Below are positions 5,512-5,924 of a stretch of 5,924 nucleotides of DNA, one piece after another (position 1 is the stretch's first letter; each line of letters starts with the position of its first letter). The position numbers were made by a program, and so were the translations under genes. The notes under the pieces were generated by a model, which was given only the letters and a program-made list of their open reading frames with translations, was not told the DNA's origin and made no database searches. The stretch is from the NCBI GenBank assembly GCA_003450555.1, contig DMFQ01000267.1:31597-37520 (forward strand). Direction: 5' to 3'. The stretch comes from Ktedonobacter sp. (GTDB lineage Bacteria > Chloroflexota > Ktedonobacteria > Ktedonobacterales > Ktedonobacteraceae).

Positions 5512-5895
5512 TTATTCTTCCGACTCGTCGGACTCTTCCGACTTCTCGGACAACAGGTCAGGATCGACCTCAGCCAGCACCTCTTCAACAGGCACAATAC
5601 CGCTGCTCGGCTTGACAACCTCGATCAAACGCCAATGTTTCATCTTGCTCAGCGGGCGACTCTCTTCGATACGAACGATATCACCGATCTGACAGATATT
5701 CTCTTCATCGTGTGCTTGCAATCGCTTTGTCTGTTTATATGTGCGTTTATAGATACGATGCTTTTTTAAAGTCTCTACGACAACTACGATCGTTTTATCC
5801 ATTTTGTTGCTTACCACGCGCCCAACTTTTTGTTGGCGGCGGCCCTGTTTATGGGCTACGCCCTGCTGCGTGGAGGTCACACTCTGTTGTGTCAT
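5512..5895 (-). CDS. rpsQ: 30S ribosomal protein S17 (uS17) with N-terminal and acidic C-terminal extensions
   Basis: S17 is a primary 16S rRNA-binding OB-fold protein of the small-subunit body. The core runs from about residue 23 to 94: [20 protein letters not shown] (23-42), [19 protein letters not shown] (46-64) and the C-terminal block [20 protein letters not shown] (70-89). The protein has 127 residues against the usual 80-90. Residues 1-22 are a Gln/Thr/Ser-rich leader ending in a basic patch (HKQGRRQQ). Residues 95-127 form a hydrophobic then strongly acidic tail, with [12 protein letters not shown] as the final 12. The ATG has GGAGGG (5902-5907) six bases upstream and overlaps a TGA that probably ends rpmC, so initiation at this ATG is well supported and the N-terminal extension is probably real. 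Confidence 0.97.
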   Translation of the reverse strand: MTQQSVTSTQQGVAHKQGRRQQKVGRVVSNKMDKTIVVVVETLKKHRIYKRTYKQTKRLQAHDEENICQIGDIVRIEESRPLSKMKHWRLIEVVKPSSGIVPVEEVLAEVDPDLLSEKSEESDESEE

Positions 5896-5924
5896 TCTTC
5901 ACCCTCCAACTGTGTCAGGCGGTG
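5892..5924 (-). CDS. rpmC: Probable last codons of ribosomal protein L29 (uL29), cut by window edge
   Basis: One minus-strand frame from the right edge reads [10 protein letters not shown] and then a TGA at 5894-5892 that overlaps the rpsQ start as ATGA. rpmC normally precedes rpsQ in this operon, and a charged Leu/Glu-rich helix end suits L29. The other two frames also reach stops in this short piece, so the assignment rests mainly on gene order and on the tight ATGA junction. Confidence 0.35.
   Translation of the reverse strand, partial: HRLTQLEGEE

Noticed and set aside
5272..5769. Plus-strand 165-codon open frame
   Set aside because: Antisense to rplN and rpsQ; no start signal or family similarity.
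1..5924. A previously undescribed defence, mobile or biosynthetic system in this window
   Set aside because: Nearly every base is accounted for by canonical spc operon genes in standard order; novelty is limited to protein extensions and small RNA elements.

Overview
The window is one stretch of a bacterial spc-type ribosomal protein operon, read entirely from the minus strand (right to left). In transcription order it holds a probable tail of rpmC (L29), then rpsQ (S17), rplN (L14), rplX (L24), rplE (L5), rpsN (S14, short zinc form), rpsH (S8), rplF (L6), rplR (L18), rpsE (S5), rpmD (L30), rplO (L15) and the first 184 codons of secY, which runs off the left edge. This is the classic spc order with nothing inserted, lost or inverted. 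Gaps are short (5-99 nt), two junctions overlap (rpmC/rpsQ if the rpmC reading is right, and rpmD/rplO), and most genes have a clear purine-rich Shine-Dalgarno sequence. I see no internal promoter and no canonical U-tailed terminator, so the genes are probably one long transcript.

The organism is a bacterium with moderate GC (about half, judged by eye). The zinc-type 61-residue S14, the four-cysteine L24 and the long low-complexity additions to several ribosomal proteins suggest a Chloroflexota member, perhaps of the Ktedonobacteria. That placement is an inference from family resemblance, not from a search.

The gene content is ordinary housekeeping: parts of the 50S and 30S subunits plus the SecYEG translocon channel. 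The unusual part is decoration. L18 carries a roughly 90-residue Lys/Ala/Gly/Pro-rich insert inside its 5S rRNA-binding fold. S5 ends in an Ala/Glu-rich linker followed by an Arg-Gly tail with five DRRGG repeats. S17 has an N-terminal extension and an acidic Ser/Glu/Asp tail. L15 and L6 have basic tails, and L24 has a lysine-rich N-terminal extension.

Three non-coding points also stand out. A perfect 10-bp stem-loop holds the rplO stop codon in its loop, just before secY. The 99-nt gap before rpsH contains a 22-codon ORF that runs into rpsH. The rplR start has no recognisable ribosome-binding site. I found no defence, mobile, CRISPR or RNA-gene content.
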